47,108 nucleotides of DNA from Neobacillus drentensis NBRC 102427 (lineage in GTDB: Bacteria > Bacillota > Bacilli > Bacillales > Cytobacillaceae): NCBI RefSeq assembly GCF_001591445.1, contig NZ_BCUX01000038.1:1-47108 (forward strand), written 5' to 3'. The first letter of the stretch is position 1, and the number at the start of each line of letters is the position of its first letter. Below, in pieces: positions 33,769 through 43,010 of the stretch. The notes under the pieces are model-generated. The model had not been told where the DNA came from. It saw only the letters and a program-made list of their open reading frames with translations, and ran no database searches. The translations under genes and the position numbers were made by a program.

Positions 33769-34743
33769 CTAATCTACAGTTGACTCAGTTCGTGCCTTCC
33801 AAGACATGACTTCATCTTCTTCATCAAACTCAATCGTGACATCGACGACGCCTTTTTCGGCCATAATTCTTTCGTGTAAACGGTCTTTAATATCATCCGC
33901 CGCAGCAACCGTTAATTTCGGGTCCACTTCGATTTCTAGCTCGACATGCAGGTCCTCCCCCTCCTTAATAACGGTTATCCCTTGAATATCCTTTACATCT
34001 GGATCTTCCATGACCATGACGCCAATTCTATTTTCCATTTCTTCATCTGCTTGTCCAAGAACTCCTGCCGCATTGTCCAAAAATACCCTGCCCACCACAA
34101 AGAACATCATGGCCCCAATAAGCATAGAAGCGAGTCCCTCGATTTGATGGAAGCCTGTAAAGCGAGAAATGACGACAGCAATAATCGCTAACAAGCCTCC
34201 TAAGGTTGCGACAAGATCCTCCATGAAAACCAGCTTTGTCGCCGGTTTAGCTCTTCCCAAATTGGCCAAACTTTTCGTAAACACCTGAAGTCCGCTTGCT
34301 TCTATCTCGATATCATGTAAAATCTCTTTCATTGCTTTAAACAAGACAAAGGTTTCTAGTAATGTAGCTACGGCTAACACGATAATATTAATAGCAAAAC
34401 CACCTGACTCGGTTGGATGAATCACATGATGGTAGCCTTCTTTAATCGTTTCAAACGCCATAATTCCGACAATCAGTACTGCACCTAAAAGTACCAAGTT
34501 GACTAACCGGCCAAACCCATTTGGATATTTTTCCGTCGGTGCCTTCTTACTTAAAGCAGAACCGACAAAAACAAAGAACTGATTCGCGGCATCGCCAAGA
34601 CTGTGCATTGTTTCAGCAAACATGGCCACATTGCCTGTATACATAAAAGCTACACCTTTAATAATCGAAATAATTGTATTAATGATTGCCGCCAGCATAG
34701 CCGATTTATTGCCACGTTTTAATAATTGAAATAATTCTCCCAT
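33769..34743 (-). CDS. Cation diffusion facilitator family transporter
   Basis: A 324-residue membrane efflux protein. Helices in the first 215 residues include VAMFAETMHSLGDAANQFFVFVG, which has the HxxxD-type metal site of the family (His48/Asp52 region, where most members have HxxxD in two helices), and FMEDLVATLGGLLA. A cytoplasmic C-terminal domain of about 95 residues (GITVIKEGEDLHVELEIEVDP) follows. It probably exports Zn, Mn or Fe by proton exchange. Single gene; metal specificity cannot be read from the sequence. Confidence 0.88.
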   Translation of the reverse strand: MGELFQLLKRGNKSAMLAAIINTIISIIKGVAFMYTGNVAMFAETMHSLGDAANQFFVFVGSALSKKAPTEKYPNGFGRLVNLVLLGAVLIVGIMAFETIKEGYHHVIHPTESGGFAINIIVLAVATLLETFVLFKAMKEILHDIEIEASGLQVFTKSLANLGRAKPATKLVFMEDLVATLGGLLAIIAVVISRFTGFHQIEGLASMLIGAMMFFVVGRVFLDNAAGVLGQADEEMENRIGVMVMEDPDVKDIQGITVIKEGEDLHVELEIEVDPKLTVAAADDIKDRLHERIMAEKGVVDVTIEFDEEDEVMSWKARTESTVD

Positions 34744-34812
34744 CGTATCCTCTTTTCTTTAAATAACTTTGCTTATCTTAATATTTTCAACAAATACCCT
34801 TTTCATTATAAA

Positions 34813-34849
34813 AAATAAAAATAAACAAGGCCCCATTTATTAAGGGGCC
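34813..34849 (-). terminator. Terminator after the 77-aa protein gene
   Basis: Leftward, GGCCCC and GGGGCC (34829-34834 with 34844-34849) form a stem, followed by TTGTTTATTTTTATTTTTT. It starts 8 bp past the stop of the gene at 34857. Confidence 0.82.
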
Positions 34850-34856
34850 CCGATCC

Positions 34857-35090
34857 TTATACGTTTTTCAGCACCAAATATAAGCGGTTGTTTCTATTAG
34901 CTTGTTCCTCTTCTGTAGCTAAATCATATTTTTTCAGCAAATGGAACATCTCGTTCAAAAGGTCCTGTGTATGCTCTTTTTCAAAGAATTGAATAAATAA
35001 TGGCTTCATATCCTCAGGCAAAAAAGCAGCAATCGATTCGTATTTACTCTTTACATCTTCATGGGTATGATCTAATTTGCATTCGCTCAA
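34857..35090 (-). CDS. Unknown 77-aa cytoplasmic protein
   Basis: A small acidic, helical protein with no membrane segment or signal peptide. The N terminus has a His/Asp-rich stretch CKLDHTHEDVKSKYE; a middle part LPEDMKPLFIQFFEKEHTQDLLNEMFHLLKKYDL is amphipathic, and the end is RLYLVLKNV. The only start is TTG at 35088-35090, eight bases after AAGGAGG; there is no internal Met near the N terminus. I do not recognise the family. It has its own terminator, and downstream (in the leftward direction) is the cation efflux gene. Confidence 0.7.
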   Translation of the reverse strand: MSECKLDHTHEDVKSKYESIAAFLPEDMKPLFIQFFEKEHTQDLLNEMFHLLKKYDLATEEEQANRNNRLYLVLKNV

Positions 35091-35130
35091 ATTGTCATCC
35101 TCCTTAATGGTTTATATTTTTAGTATAAAC

Positions 35131-35156
35131 AAAAAAGCCCACAAATGGGCTTTTTA
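35131..35156 (-). terminator. Terminator of the AI-2E family gene
   Basis: AAAAAGCCCA and TGGGCTTTTT are exact inverted repeats directly at the stop codon of the leftward gene, with T/A runs on both sides. Confidence 0.9.
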
Positions 35157-36158
35157 TTATCGCTTCTTACTCTCGGTCACTTCTAATACATCCAGCAAGA
35201 AAACAAAGACGGGAATTCCGACGATCAATCCCCATACCCCAAAAAAGTGCTCAGAGAAAATCAAGACAAGGAATGTATAGAAAACCGGAAGATTTGTTTT
35301 GGAACTCATTAGATTTGGATTAAGAATATAGGCTTCAATTCCATGAATAATCATAATCGCAATACCGACATAAAGGACTTTGATCAAACCACCGATACTG
35401 TACGCAATGATTGCAAGGGGAATCATCGAAATTATCACTCCTGCAACCGGAATCAGTCCTAAAATGAAAATCATGATCGATAATCCGCCAAGCTGTGGAA
35501 AGTCCAATATCCATAAGGAAATGGTTGTCAAAATACAATTCACGACAGCAATGATAAGTTGCGCTTCAATGACTTTACCAAATGTTCCTACAAATTTCCG
35601 TGCAAAAAATTCAATTTCAGAATAAATAGGTGCAACCTTACTGGTTCTGAATTTCTTTGTAAACTCAATCAAACGCGGTTTTTCTAACAGGAAGAACAAA
35701 CTCATTAGCAGTGACAATAAAATTTGCAACCCAATTTTACTAATATCCGTAAAGTATTTTAAGACAAAGGTAAAGCCTTGCTCTAAATAGCTAGAGATTT
35801 TTATTTCTTCCATTCGATTCATCAGGTAATTCAGCACAATATTATCATGCTTCGTTGTATAGAAGGCAGTTAACTGCTTGATTAAGGCAGTAATTTCTCC
35901 TGAAATCATTGGCAGGTACATGACCAAGCCATAAGAAAGCAGACCGACAATGCTTGCATACGATATCACAACAATTAACTTTCTGTTAAGCGGTATCTTT
36001 CTTTCAATGAATTGCACTAAGCGATCCATTAAAAAGGCAAATATAAACGTCAGTAAAATTAAATTAATCATCGACTTCATTGCATAAATAGCAATAGCAA
36101 TGACGACAAAAATTGATATTCTCTTGAAACCTGTGCTCTGCAATAATTTATTCATCAT
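35157..36158 (-). CDS. AI-2E family transporter
   Basis: A 333-residue multi-pass membrane protein with eight predicted helices and the central soluble loop typical of the family. Landmarks are FVGTFGKVIEAQLIIAVVNCIL and LIPVAGVIISMIPLAIIAY and the C-terminal HFFGVWGLIVGIPVF. Despite the family name, members mostly export small molecules or exchange Na+/H+; autoinducer-2 transport should not be assumed. Two Met codons at the start (MMNK). Single gene with terminator at its stop codon. Confidence 0.88.
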   Translation of the reverse strand: MMNKLLQSTGFKRISIFVVIAIAIYAMKSMINLILLTFIFAFLMDRLVQFIERKIPLNRKLIVVISYASIVGLLSYGLVMYLPMISGEITALIKQLTAFYTTKHDNIVLNYLMNRMEEIKISSYLEQGFTFVLKYFTDISKIGLQILLSLLMSLFFLLEKPRLIEFTKKFRTSKVAPIYSEIEFFARKFVGTFGKVIEAQLIIAVVNCILTTISLWILDFPQLGGLSIMIFILGLIPVAGVIISMIPLAIIAYSIGGLIKVLYVGIAIMIIHGIEAYILNPNLMSSKTNLPVFYTFLVLIFSEHFFGVWGLIVGIPVFVFLLDVLEVTESKKR

Positions 36159-36255
36159 AGGCCATTATCGATCCCCATTATCTTCACTATAAATCACATG
36201 AAAAAATATTTATCCTAACGTTATTATATCAAATCGGCACGTATTTTGTCTTATT

Positions 36256-37275
36256 TCAAAATTGAACAGGCGGAGTGGTTTTTTCAATTGGTTTACCTTC
36301 ATATCCTTGTTTCTTTAAATAATCCAGAAGCATGGGCAAATGGGCAAGTGTTTCCTTTCGCTCGTGTAAAAGGATAACAAGTGGTCCATTCTGGTCTTTC
36401 TTTTGTTTAATTTGCGCGATGACACTGTCGACATAGCGTTTATCCTTATAGTACCAATCCTTACTATCAATATTCCAGTCCCACATTACATACCCGTTTT
36501 CCTTAACGGCCTTTTTATACTCGGGAGTCATGTTTGGGGCGCTTCCGTAAGGGGTCCTCATAATGAAAGAATTGACACCAGCCACTTCCTCTAACGTGTT
36601 TCGGTTTTGGGTTAATTCACTGAGCACTGTTTTTTTAGATTTATAAAATTTCTTTTGACTATGAGATACACTATGTAATCCAACCGTTTCTCCTGATTCG
36701 GTCATTAGTTTAACTGCTTCTGGATATCTGCGTATATTTCCGTCAATCATAAAGAATGTAGCTTTAAATTGATATTTTTCAAGCAGCTCGATAATCTGAT
36801 CAGAAAAAGCTGCAGGACCATCATCAAATGTTAAATAGACTATTTTCTTCCCACTTTTGCTAGGTTGTGTATTTTGTTGTTTAGACGGAGTTGCATTAGA
36901 TTCCTTTGTCGGTGGCTGAGAAGTAGTGTTATCTTTTGTAGTGGAATGTGCCGCGGCTATATCTGTAGTAGTAGGGTTTGGCACTTTACTTGACTCTCGT
37001 TCTTGGTTATTTCTCCAAATCACGGCTTCCTCTTGTTTCTTTCTCATCATTTCTTTTTCTAACTTTAAATCGTTTGTGTTCCGAACAATCATTTCTGTTG
37101 ATACATTTTTCTTCATTGGCAGATTTGTAGCTTCATTTTTTGGAGGAATTCTAGATTCCTTGCCAACAGCTTTTACTTGGAAATAATTACCAATAAAAAT
37201 TCCTACAAACAATAAAGTAACCCCAATGACGGCAATTAACGTCCCCTTCGACCAATTGCTTTTAAAGATCCCCAT
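36256..37275 (-). CDS. Membrane-anchored polysaccharide deacetylase
   Basis: A 339-residue protein. A membrane anchor lies at about residues 12-31 (LIAVIGVTLLFVGIFIGNYF), followed by a Lys/Glu/Asn/Thr-rich linker to residue 142. The NodB-type catalytic domain (143-339) has motif 1 YLTFDDGPAA (Asp151, Asp152), motif 2 GLHSVSHSQ with the metal His residues, motif 3 RTPYGSAP, motif 4 VMWDWNIDSKDW and motif 5 VILLHERKET. It probably removes acetyl groups from peptidoglycan or another glycan, modifying the wall outside the membrane. Single gene next to the tad locus. Confidence 0.9.
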   Translation of the reverse strand: MGIFKSNWSKGTLIAVIGVTLLFVGIFIGNYFQVKAVGKESRIPPKNEATNLPMKKNVSTEMIVRNTNDLKLEKEMMRKKQEEAVIWRNNQERESSKVPNPTTTDIAAAHSTTKDNTTSQPPTKESNATPSKQQNTQPSKSGKKIVYLTFDDGPAAFSDQIIELLEKYQFKATFFMIDGNIRRYPEAVKLMTESGETVGLHSVSHSQKKFYKSKKTVLSELTQNRNTLEEVAGVNSFIMRTPYGSAPNMTPEYKKAVKENGYVMWDWNIDSKDWYYKDKRYVDSVIAQIKQKKDQNGPLVILLHERKETLAHLPMLLDYLKKQGYEGKPIEKTTPPVQF

Positions 37276-37427
37276 TGATCAATCCCTCTTTGATGTTTTT
37301 TATATTTCTTTCTCCATTATAGACGATTTTTTTACCAAAGTGTTACCAAACTATTAAATTATTACAATATAAGTAATATATCACGAGTCTGCTTACACGC
37401 TTAGCTACTTCCCCTATTTTTGCTCAA

Positions 37428-37457
37428 CAAAAAAAGCCATACGAGTGGCTTTTTTGA
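37428..37457 (-). terminator. Terminator of the tad operon
   Basis: AAAAAAGCCA and TGGCTTTTTT form an inverted repeat around 6 nt, 4 bp past the stop of the SinR-like gene. It appears to be the end of the leftward flp-tad transcript. Confidence 0.9.
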
Positions 37458-37460
37458 TTT

Positions 37461-37781
37461 TTACTCTGTTTCCTCTTTTCCTAATAAGCTGATTAATTCC
37501 TGAATTTGCTTTAACTTTTTCCGATTCATATCGTCTTCAGATAAACTAATTTCTAATTTTAATGTACTTCTATAGGGACTTTTATTTTCTGTTGGCAAAA
37601 TCAAATAATTCATATCGACTTTGAGCACTTTGGCTATTTTTTCAATGATTTCAATACTGGGATTTTTTTGAATCCCCCTTTCGAGCAAACTTAAATAGGA
37701 TTTTGAAATTCCCGTGAGTTTACCCAACTTTGTTAATGAATATCCCTTTTCTTGTCGTAACCTTTTTAAGTATATTTCCAT
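37461..37781 (-). CDS. SinR-like XRE-family regulator at the end of the tad operon
   Basis: A 106-residue repressor-type protein. Residues 5-58 form a helix-turn-helix: RLRQEKGYSLTKLGKLTGISKSYLSLLER then IQKNPSIEIIEKIAKVLKV. The recognition-helix pattern KSYLSxxER...QxNPSI is shared with B. subtilis SinR (KSYLSSIERNLQTNPSI from memory). The C-terminal 35 residues are a charged helix that may mediate multimers; it is not clearly SinI-like. It follows tadC by 37 bp on the same strand. Two GTTCT-N6-AGAAC inverted repeats in the flp/DUF192 promoter region are candidate operators, making feedback control of the pilus plausible. Confidence 0.85.
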   Translation of the reverse strand: MEIYLKRLRQEKGYSLTKLGKLTGISKSYLSLLERGIQKNPSIEIIEKIAKVLKVDMNYLILPTENKSPYRSTLKLEISLSEDDMNRKKLKQIQELISLLGKEETE

Positions 37782-37818
37782 CCATCAAATCTCTCCTTTG
37801 TACCCCAAGCCTTTCAGA

Positions 37819-38751
37819 TTAACCGCCAAGTCCCTTTGTCACCAACTGTATGACTAATGGACCAAGTATCACAATAAATAAGGAAGGAAAGATGAAAAAC
37901 ACCATTGGAAACAGCATTTTCACCGGTGCTTTCATCGCCTGCTCGCGCGCTGCCTCGCGGCGCTGCTCGCGAACGCGTACCGTTAGATTCCCCAAGACCT
38001 TCGCCATCCCTATTCCAAGCTGGTCTGCCTGAATGAGCGAGGTAATGATACTTTGAAATGAATCAGATGGGACACGTTTCCGAAGATCGTAAAAAGCTTC
38101 CCTTCTTGATTTACCCAGTTTCATATCCTCTAAGGTTTGAAAAAACTCATCGGCGAGTGGCCCCTTAATTTTTTTAGAGACCTCAGCCAAAGCTAAATCA
38201 AGACCCATCCCAGCCTCAAGCAACAGGTTTACCGTATCAAAAAAGTCAGGCATCGAAAGATTAATCGCATGAATTCGCGCTGTCTTCTTTTTCCCAAGGT
38301 AAAACACTGGGAGTCGGAATCCCAAAAAGGCGATGGTTATAATCATCAGCCAAGCCAGCATTTTGTTTTCTGAAGCGGGTAAAATAAGGAGGAAAACAGG
38401 CAAGCCCATTCCAACACTTAATACGATTTGAAAAAGTCGGAAATCAATCGCAGATTTAAAGGGATAGCCTGCGTCCCTTAACAGCATATCTAGCCTCTTT
38501 CTCTCTTCTTTAGACACCTTCTGATTTAACTTTTCAGTTCCCTTTTTCCAATAACTAGTGAATAATCCACTTAAGGTTATTCTCTTCCTTCCATTCAATT
38601 CATCCTCATTTTGTTTTTTTGATGGTTTACTAAAATACATGTTTACTCGTTCATTGACTGCAATTTGCCTTTTAAAAACAGTTAACAAGATTCCTGCCAG
38701 AACAGTGGTCACAAACCCTGCTAATAGAAAAATAAGAATCAAATCCAGCAT
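37819..38751 (-). CDS. tadC: Flp pilus assembly protein TadC
   Basis: A 310-residue inner-membrane platform protein of the type II secretion F family. One N-terminal membrane helix, a helical middle part, and a conserved stretch FFDTVNLLLEAGMGLDLALAEVSKKIKGPLADEF; two C-terminal helices surround PMVFFIFPSLFIVILGP. It pairs with TadB to form the platform on which TadA drives pilus assembly. It begins 4 bp after tadB. The SinR-like gene follows by 37 bp. Confidence 0.93.
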   Translation of the reverse strand: MLDLILIFLLAGFVTTVLAGILLTVFKRQIAVNERVNMYFSKPSKKQNEDELNGRKRITLSGLFTSYWKKGTEKLNQKVSKEERKRLDMLLRDAGYPFKSAIDFRLFQIVLSVGMGLPVFLLILPASENKMLAWLMIITIAFLGFRLPVFYLGKKKTARIHAINLSMPDFFDTVNLLLEAGMGLDLALAEVSKKIKGPLADEFFQTLEDMKLGKSRREAFYDLRKRVPSDSFQSIITSLIQADQLGIGMAKVLGNLTVRVREQRREAAREQAMKAPVKMLFPMVFFIFPSLFIVILGPLVIQLVTKGLGG

Positions 38752-38755
38752 TGTC

Positions 38756-39718
38756 CTACACCTCGATTCGGATAATTTTCTGGATAATTAACCAGCCGAT
38801 GATATTTGCGGTTGCCCCAACAAAAATCATCGTCCAGCCCAAGGGGTGCTGCAACATTGGAGCGAAGTAATCCCAGTTTACCAGTCCTAAATATAAACCA
38901 AGTGCGACTGGCAGCAAGGTAATAATCCATGAGGACATCCTTCCTTGTGCGGTCATTGTTTTCAATTCTTCCAAAATCCGCACCCTGCCTCTAATGGTTT
39001 CTTCCATGGTTTCCAACAGTTCAGCTAAATTGCCGCCGCTCTGCCTTTGAGCAAGGATTGCTTGGACAACCACATCCAATTCTTTATTGGGCAAGCGCTT
39101 CACTAAGTCTGTAAAAACATCATCCACCGGCATCCCCAATCCCGCCTGGCGAACCACCCGTTCAAATTCTGGCCCAATCGGGTCAGGTATTTCCTTACCG
39201 ACTAGCTGCATCGCCTGCATGAAGCTGAAGCCCGCCCGCATCGAATTAGCCATCGTCCCCAATACTTCAATTAATTGATAGTTTACCTTCGCTAACCGTA
39301 TCCTTCTTTTTCTTTTTATCAAATTCATCGGGAGGATGAATCCAATGATTATGACAATCAAAATAAGATACCAAGGCAGTCCAATTAAGCCAGCAATGAC
39401 CCCACTACCTGCCGGAACGAGAATTCTTAGCGCAAAAAACTCTTCAGGCTTTAATTTACTACCAGCTTCTAATAAAATTTTCTCCGTACTCTCACTAAAT
39501 TGAACATCTTTAAAGATATTCGCAATAGCATCGAAAAAGCGCTTAAATAATGAGTGTCCTTTTTCTTGTTGATTGCTCGTTTCAGCCACTAGCTGAGAGG
39601 GTAAAAATTCTTTCATGCGGTTATTCATCCTTTTATTACGTGAATATCCACTTAAGAAAAGAAAGATCAAAGCAGTGACAAAACTAAATATTACCAGCAA
39701 TAAAAGGGCTATTTTCAT
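38756..39718 (-). CDS. tadB: Flp pilus assembly protein TadB
   Basis: A 320-residue platform protein, F-domain family, partner of TadC. Membrane segments lie at residues about 3-23, 90-125 and at the end, and the F domain contains QLIEVLGTMANSMRAGFSFMQAMQLVGKEIPDPIGPEF and ILAQRQSGGNLAELLETMEETIRGR. The start ATG at 39716-39718 overlaps the tadA stop by 4 bp (ATGA) and follows GGAGAGTGG; a slightly longer frame is open but without a better site. Confidence 0.93.
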   Translation of the reverse strand: MKIALLLLVIFSFVTALIFLFLSGYSRNKRMNNRMKEFLPSQLVAETSNQQEKGHSLFKRFFDAIANIFKDVQFSESTEKILLEAGSKLKPEEFFALRILVPAGSGVIAGLIGLPWYLILIVIIIGFILPMNLIKRKRRIRLAKVNYQLIEVLGTMANSMRAGFSFMQAMQLVGKEIPDPIGPEFERVVRQAGLGMPVDDVFTDLVKRLPNKELDVVVQAILAQRQSGGNLAELLETMEETIRGRVRILEELKTMTAQGRMSSWIITLLPVALGLYLGLVNWDYFAPMLQHPLGWTMIFVGATANIIGWLIIQKIIRIEV

Positions 39719-41061
39719 GGCTGCCACTCTCCAACAAACCATGAAGCTGGTAACTTGTAGCCATTCAATTCAAGTTGCTCTGTGAACCTTGGACGAATTC
39801 CAGAACTCGTAAATTTCCCTTCTATTCGACCATCATCGCTAATGCCCGATTCCTTATATAGATATAGATCCTGAAGGACAATTGTTTCTCCCTCTAATCC
39901 TAACACCTCAGTGATATGCGTGATTTTCCTTGTCCCATCCTTCATTCTTGATTGATGAACAATTAAATCAATCGCATTGGCAATTTGTTCGCGGATTGCC
40001 TTAACCGGAAGTTCATAACCCGCCATCAATACCATTGTTTCCAAGCGGGACAGAATGTCACGTGGAGAATTGGCATGCCCGGTACTCAAACCACCGTCAT
40101 GACCAGTATTCATGGCTTGGAGCATATCTAATGCCTCGGCACCACGTACCTCGCCGACCACAATTCGATCTGGACGCATCCTGAGAGCGTTACGGACTAA
40201 ATCCCGAATTGTGATTTGACCTTTCCCTTCAATATTTGGGGGCCGTGATTCAAGTGCAATGATATGTTCCTGATTAAGCTTAAGCTCAGCAGCATCCTCA
40301 ATCGTAACAATCCGGTCGTCATTGGGAATAAACGAAGATAACACATTTAGCGTTGAAGTTTTTCCTGACCCTGTCCCCCCGCTGATAAAGACATTGAGCC
40401 TTGATTTCACACAAACCTCTAGAAAATCAGCCATATCCTTCGATAAGGTTCCAAACTGAACCAAATCTTTTATCGTAAACGGAGTATCGGAGAACTTACG
40501 TATCGTTAAACACGGTCCTTTTAAGGCAAGTGGAGGAATGATGGCATTCACACGTGAGCCATCTGGCAGACGGGCATCCACCATGGGTGAACTCTCATCT
40601 ATCCGACGACCAATTGGTGAGACAATTCGTTCGATGACACGCATGACATGCTGGTTATCGATAAAATTCAGTTCACTACGGTAAACCTTACCTTTTCTTT
40701 CATAGTAAATCTCATTGTAGTTATTAACCATAACCTCACTTATTAAAGGATTTTCTAATAGTGGGGTTATCGGTCCATAAGCAAGAAGCTCATCCTTCAC
40801 GTAATGCAAAATTTCTTGCTTTTCTTCAAACGTCAGTCTTCCGCCTTCTTGGTCAAAGAACGCGGATCCCAGTTCCTCTATTTTGCTTTTTTCCGCTTCT
40901 TTGCTCTGTCCAGGATATTTTTTCAATTCGTCTAACAAGTGATTGTGAAGTTCGGCTTCTATTTCCCAAAATTCCTGCGACTTTTTCGGAACAGAAAACT
41001 CTGGAACCTCCTTGTTTGGAGTTATCGTAGATCCTTCGATATAACGTTTAAATAATGACAC
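39715..41061 (-). CDS. tadA: Flp pilus assembly ATPase TadA/CpaF
   Basis: A 448-residue hexameric secretion ATPase. Walker A GGTGSGKT is at residues 228-235, Walker [10 protein letters not shown] at about 299-307, and the His box [15 protein letters not shown] at about 321-335. The N-terminal domain includes [26 protein letters not shown]. It powers both assembly and possible retraction of Tad pili. Start is GTG at 41059-41061 following GGCGGGACGG; it lies 13 bp after the CpaE-like gene. Confidence 0.95.
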   Translation of the reverse strand: MSLFKRYIEGSTITPNKEVPEFSVPKKSQEFWEIEAELHNHLLDELKKYPGQSKEAEKSKIEELGSAFFDQEGGRLTFEEKQEILHYVKDELLAYGPITPLLENPLISEVMVNNYNEIYYERKGKVYRSELNFIDNQHVMRVIERIVSPIGRRIDESSPMVDARLPDGSRVNAIIPPLALKGPCLTIRKFSDTPFTIKDLVQFGTLSKDMADFLEVCVKSRLNVFISGGTGSGKTSTLNVLSSFIPNDDRIVTIEDAAELKLNQEHIIALESRPPNIEGKGQITIRDLVRNALRMRPDRIVVGEVRGAEALDMLQAMNTGHDGGLSTGHANSPRDILSRLETMVLMAGYELPVKAIREQIANAIDLIVHQSRMKDGTRKITHITEVLGLEGETIVLQDLYLYKESGISDDGRIEGKFTSSGIRPRFTEQLELNGYKLPASWFVGEWQP

Positions 41062-41074
41062 GATCCGTCCCGCC

Positions 41075-42259
41075 TCACTTTCCTACCTTAAACCATTTTT
41101 TAGCTTTCTTACTCTCATTGATCTCACCGCTTTTTTGTTCAAAAAGCTTATCAGATAGCTTCCAAACGGCCTTGCCAAGCTGGCTCCTTGAGTTCGAAAG
41201 CATAAACGGCTGGCCTGATTTTATCGAGGATGATGCCACATTTACTTGTTCTGGCAACGTGAAAAAGACCTCTACTCCAAGGATTTCCTTAATTTTTTTA
41301 AGATCGAGCCCTTGGCTTTTTACTTGTCGGTTCAGAATAAGGTTTACTTTATCCTTTAACTGAATAGATTCTAGTGTATCAAGATAAAGCTGACTTAACC
41401 TGAGCACAGAAATTTCATTAGTTGTAAGCAATAAGATCTCATCGGCCAAATCGAGAAATCTTAGATGGATTTCAGATAGATAGACAGGCATATCAATAAA
41501 GACGATATCAAAAGATTTCTTTGCCTCTTCAATGGCGTCTTTGATATGCTTTTCTGAAATTCCTTCGAAGAATTCCGGACGCGGTGGCGCAGCTAGAATG
41601 GAGACCCCACCATCAACAAGTGTCATAAATTGGCTGATCGAATAATCGGCTTGGCCATATCCCTCTTTTACCCATTCATAAATCGTTTTTTTCGGTTTCA
41701 TATTATAGTAGATAGCTACTTCACCAAATTGGAGGTTCCCATCAATCACAGCAACCTTCTTCCCCATTTTGGAAAAGGCAACGGCTAGATTAACAGTAAG
41801 CATCGTCCTGCCCACTCCACCCTTTGGGCTCGCGACAGCAATGACTCGGGCTTTTTCCTTTTTATGATGGTGTAAATTAGGTTCCATCTTGGAGCGGTGA
41901 TGCATGAAATTCTTCGCATGAGCGACTGCTTCAGAAAGTTCTCCAAGCGTATATGTAGAACGAAGTGTATCTGAGGCCCCATTTAGCATCGCCTTCTTAA
42001 GGTTTTCCACTTCTTCAGGCACAACCAAGATAATATAAACAGATGGGTATAATGCAGATATTTCCTGACAAAGATCATAAATGTTAAATTGAGTATGTGC
42101 CGCTAAAAATAATACAGACTGATTATTCCTGCTTAAAAGTGAATGAAGCCTATCAATTTCACTAGTTGACGTTAATTGAAATTGCTGTTTTTCTAAATAG
42201 GTTTTAATTTCTCCAAGCGGAGCATCTTCTTCATAAAAGTAGACCCAGTTTATACTCAT
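41075..42259 (-). CDS. CpaE/TadZ-like ParA-family ATPase
   Basis: A 394-residue pilus-localisation protein. An N-terminal receiver-like domain (residues 1-115) without the usual phosphoacceptor pattern is joined to a MinD/ParA ATPase with deviant Walker A SPKGGVGRT at 144-152 and FDIVFIDMP as Walker B. In Tad systems TadZ/CpaE marks the site of pilus assembly at the cell pole or side. It lies 16 bp after the CpaB gene and 13 bp before tadA on the same strand. Confidence 0.9.
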   Translation of the reverse strand: MSINWVYFYEEDAPLGEIKTYLEKQQFQLTSTSEIDRLHSLLSRNNQSVLFLAAHTQFNIYDLCQEISALYPSVYIILVVPEEVENLKKAMLNGASDTLRSTYTLGELSEAVAHAKNFMHHRSKMEPNLHHHKKEKARVIAVASPKGGVGRTMLTVNLAVAFSKMGKKVAVIDGNLQFGEVAIYYNMKPKKTIYEWVKEGYGQADYSISQFMTLVDGGVSILAAPPRPEFFEGISEKHIKDAIEEAKKSFDIVFIDMPVYLSEIHLRFLDLADEILLLTTNEISVLRLSQLYLDTLESIQLKDKVNLILNRQVKSQGLDLKKIKEILGVEVFFTLPEQVNVASSSIKSGQPFMLSNSRSQLGKAVWKLSDKLFEQKSGEINESKKAKKWFKVGK

Positions 42260-42275
42260 TTCTTATCACTGCCCC

Positions 42276-42878
42276 CTATTTGATAACCTCTCTCGTTTGC
42301 TTTATGCCTGCTTTTCCAGTTTCTTTATCCTCTGTATTCCTTAGCATTAAATAGAATCCATCTTTATCTTTGGAAGCTAAACTGAGGACAACCCCTTCTT
42401 CGGGGGTGACTTCCAATGTAACAGTTTCATAAAGAAGGGAAGCCTCCTTGTTGTCAGACGATTTACCTGAGGTAAGCACCTTTACGTTCTCAAGGACAAG
42501 GACAGCAGATCTAAATTCTTTATCCTTTTTTTCGTCTTTCGATGATTCATAGGCAATCACATCGACCATTGAATTTGGGGCAACATAGCCGGAAACACCT
42601 GTTTCTAAATTAACTCTAATCGAAATTGCACGCTTTCCTTTTGTTACATCCACGATTGGATTGGTGAATTCTCTCTGAAGCGCTTTATCTTTTTTTGCTT
42701 GTTTTTCTTTTTCTACTTCCTCAGGAGTCTTTTGACTCTTCGTTTCTGCATTATCCTGAGAGACGGTCGCACTTGCAGGAGTGGAAGAATTCCCTTTATC
42801 AATGATCGTCAAATAAACAACCCCTGCCACCGCCAAACCTAATATTAATGAGATTATCCAGATTTTTTTTGTGTTCAT
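42276..42878 (-). CDS. CpaB/RcpC-like pilus assembly protein, short form
   Basis: A 200-residue protein. A signal-anchor helix (IWIISLILGLAVAGVVYLTII) precedes a Lys/Glu-rich linker, and from about residue 92 the RcpC/CpaB core GKRAISIRVNLETGVSGYVAPNSMVDVIAYE. In Gram-negative systems RcpC/CpaB works in the periplasm with the secretin; here it must act at the outer face of the membrane. Compared with family members, the N-terminal SAF domain seems missing, leaving a linker in its place. Start ATG follows GGATGAGGAGG. Confidence 0.85.
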   Translation of the reverse strand: MNTKKIWIISLILGLAVAGVVYLTIIDKGNSSTPASATVSQDNAETKSQKTPEEVEKEKQAKKDKALQREFTNPIVDVTKGKRAISIRVNLETGVSGYVAPNSMVDVIAYESSKDEKKDKEFRSAVLVLENVKVLTSGKSSDNKEASLLYETVTLEVTPEEGVVLSLASKDKDGFYLMLRNTEDKETGKAGIKQTREVIK

Positions 42879-42895
42879 AGTGTCCTCCTCATCCC

Positions 42896-42959
42896 TTAAA
42901 ACCCAAGATTTATTTTTCCATCTATCATTAAAGCGGTGTTATAGATTATAGGGTTTTAA
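42896..42959 (-). other. Long-range inverted repeat in the cpaB leader
   Basis: TTAAAACCC (42896-42904) and GGGTTTTAA (42951-42959) are exact inverted repeats with 46 nt between them, in the 132-bp gap between the TadE gene and the CpaB gene. They could bring the cpaB ribosome site near a folded leader or be a processing signal. No riboswitch was recognised. Confidence 0.45.
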
Positions 42960-43010
42960 TAGATAACCAACATCATTACACACAGCTTTTTTCTCATAAT
43001 TAATTAGAAT

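Noticed and set aside
35157..36158. Quorum-sensing (autoinducer-2) transporter
   Set aside because: The family name does not establish AI-2 transport, and no luxS or lsr gene is near.
42879..43010. Cyclic-di-GMP riboswitch before cpaB
   Set aside because: None of the conserved GEMM sequence blocks could be found; only the 9-bp inverted repeat remains.
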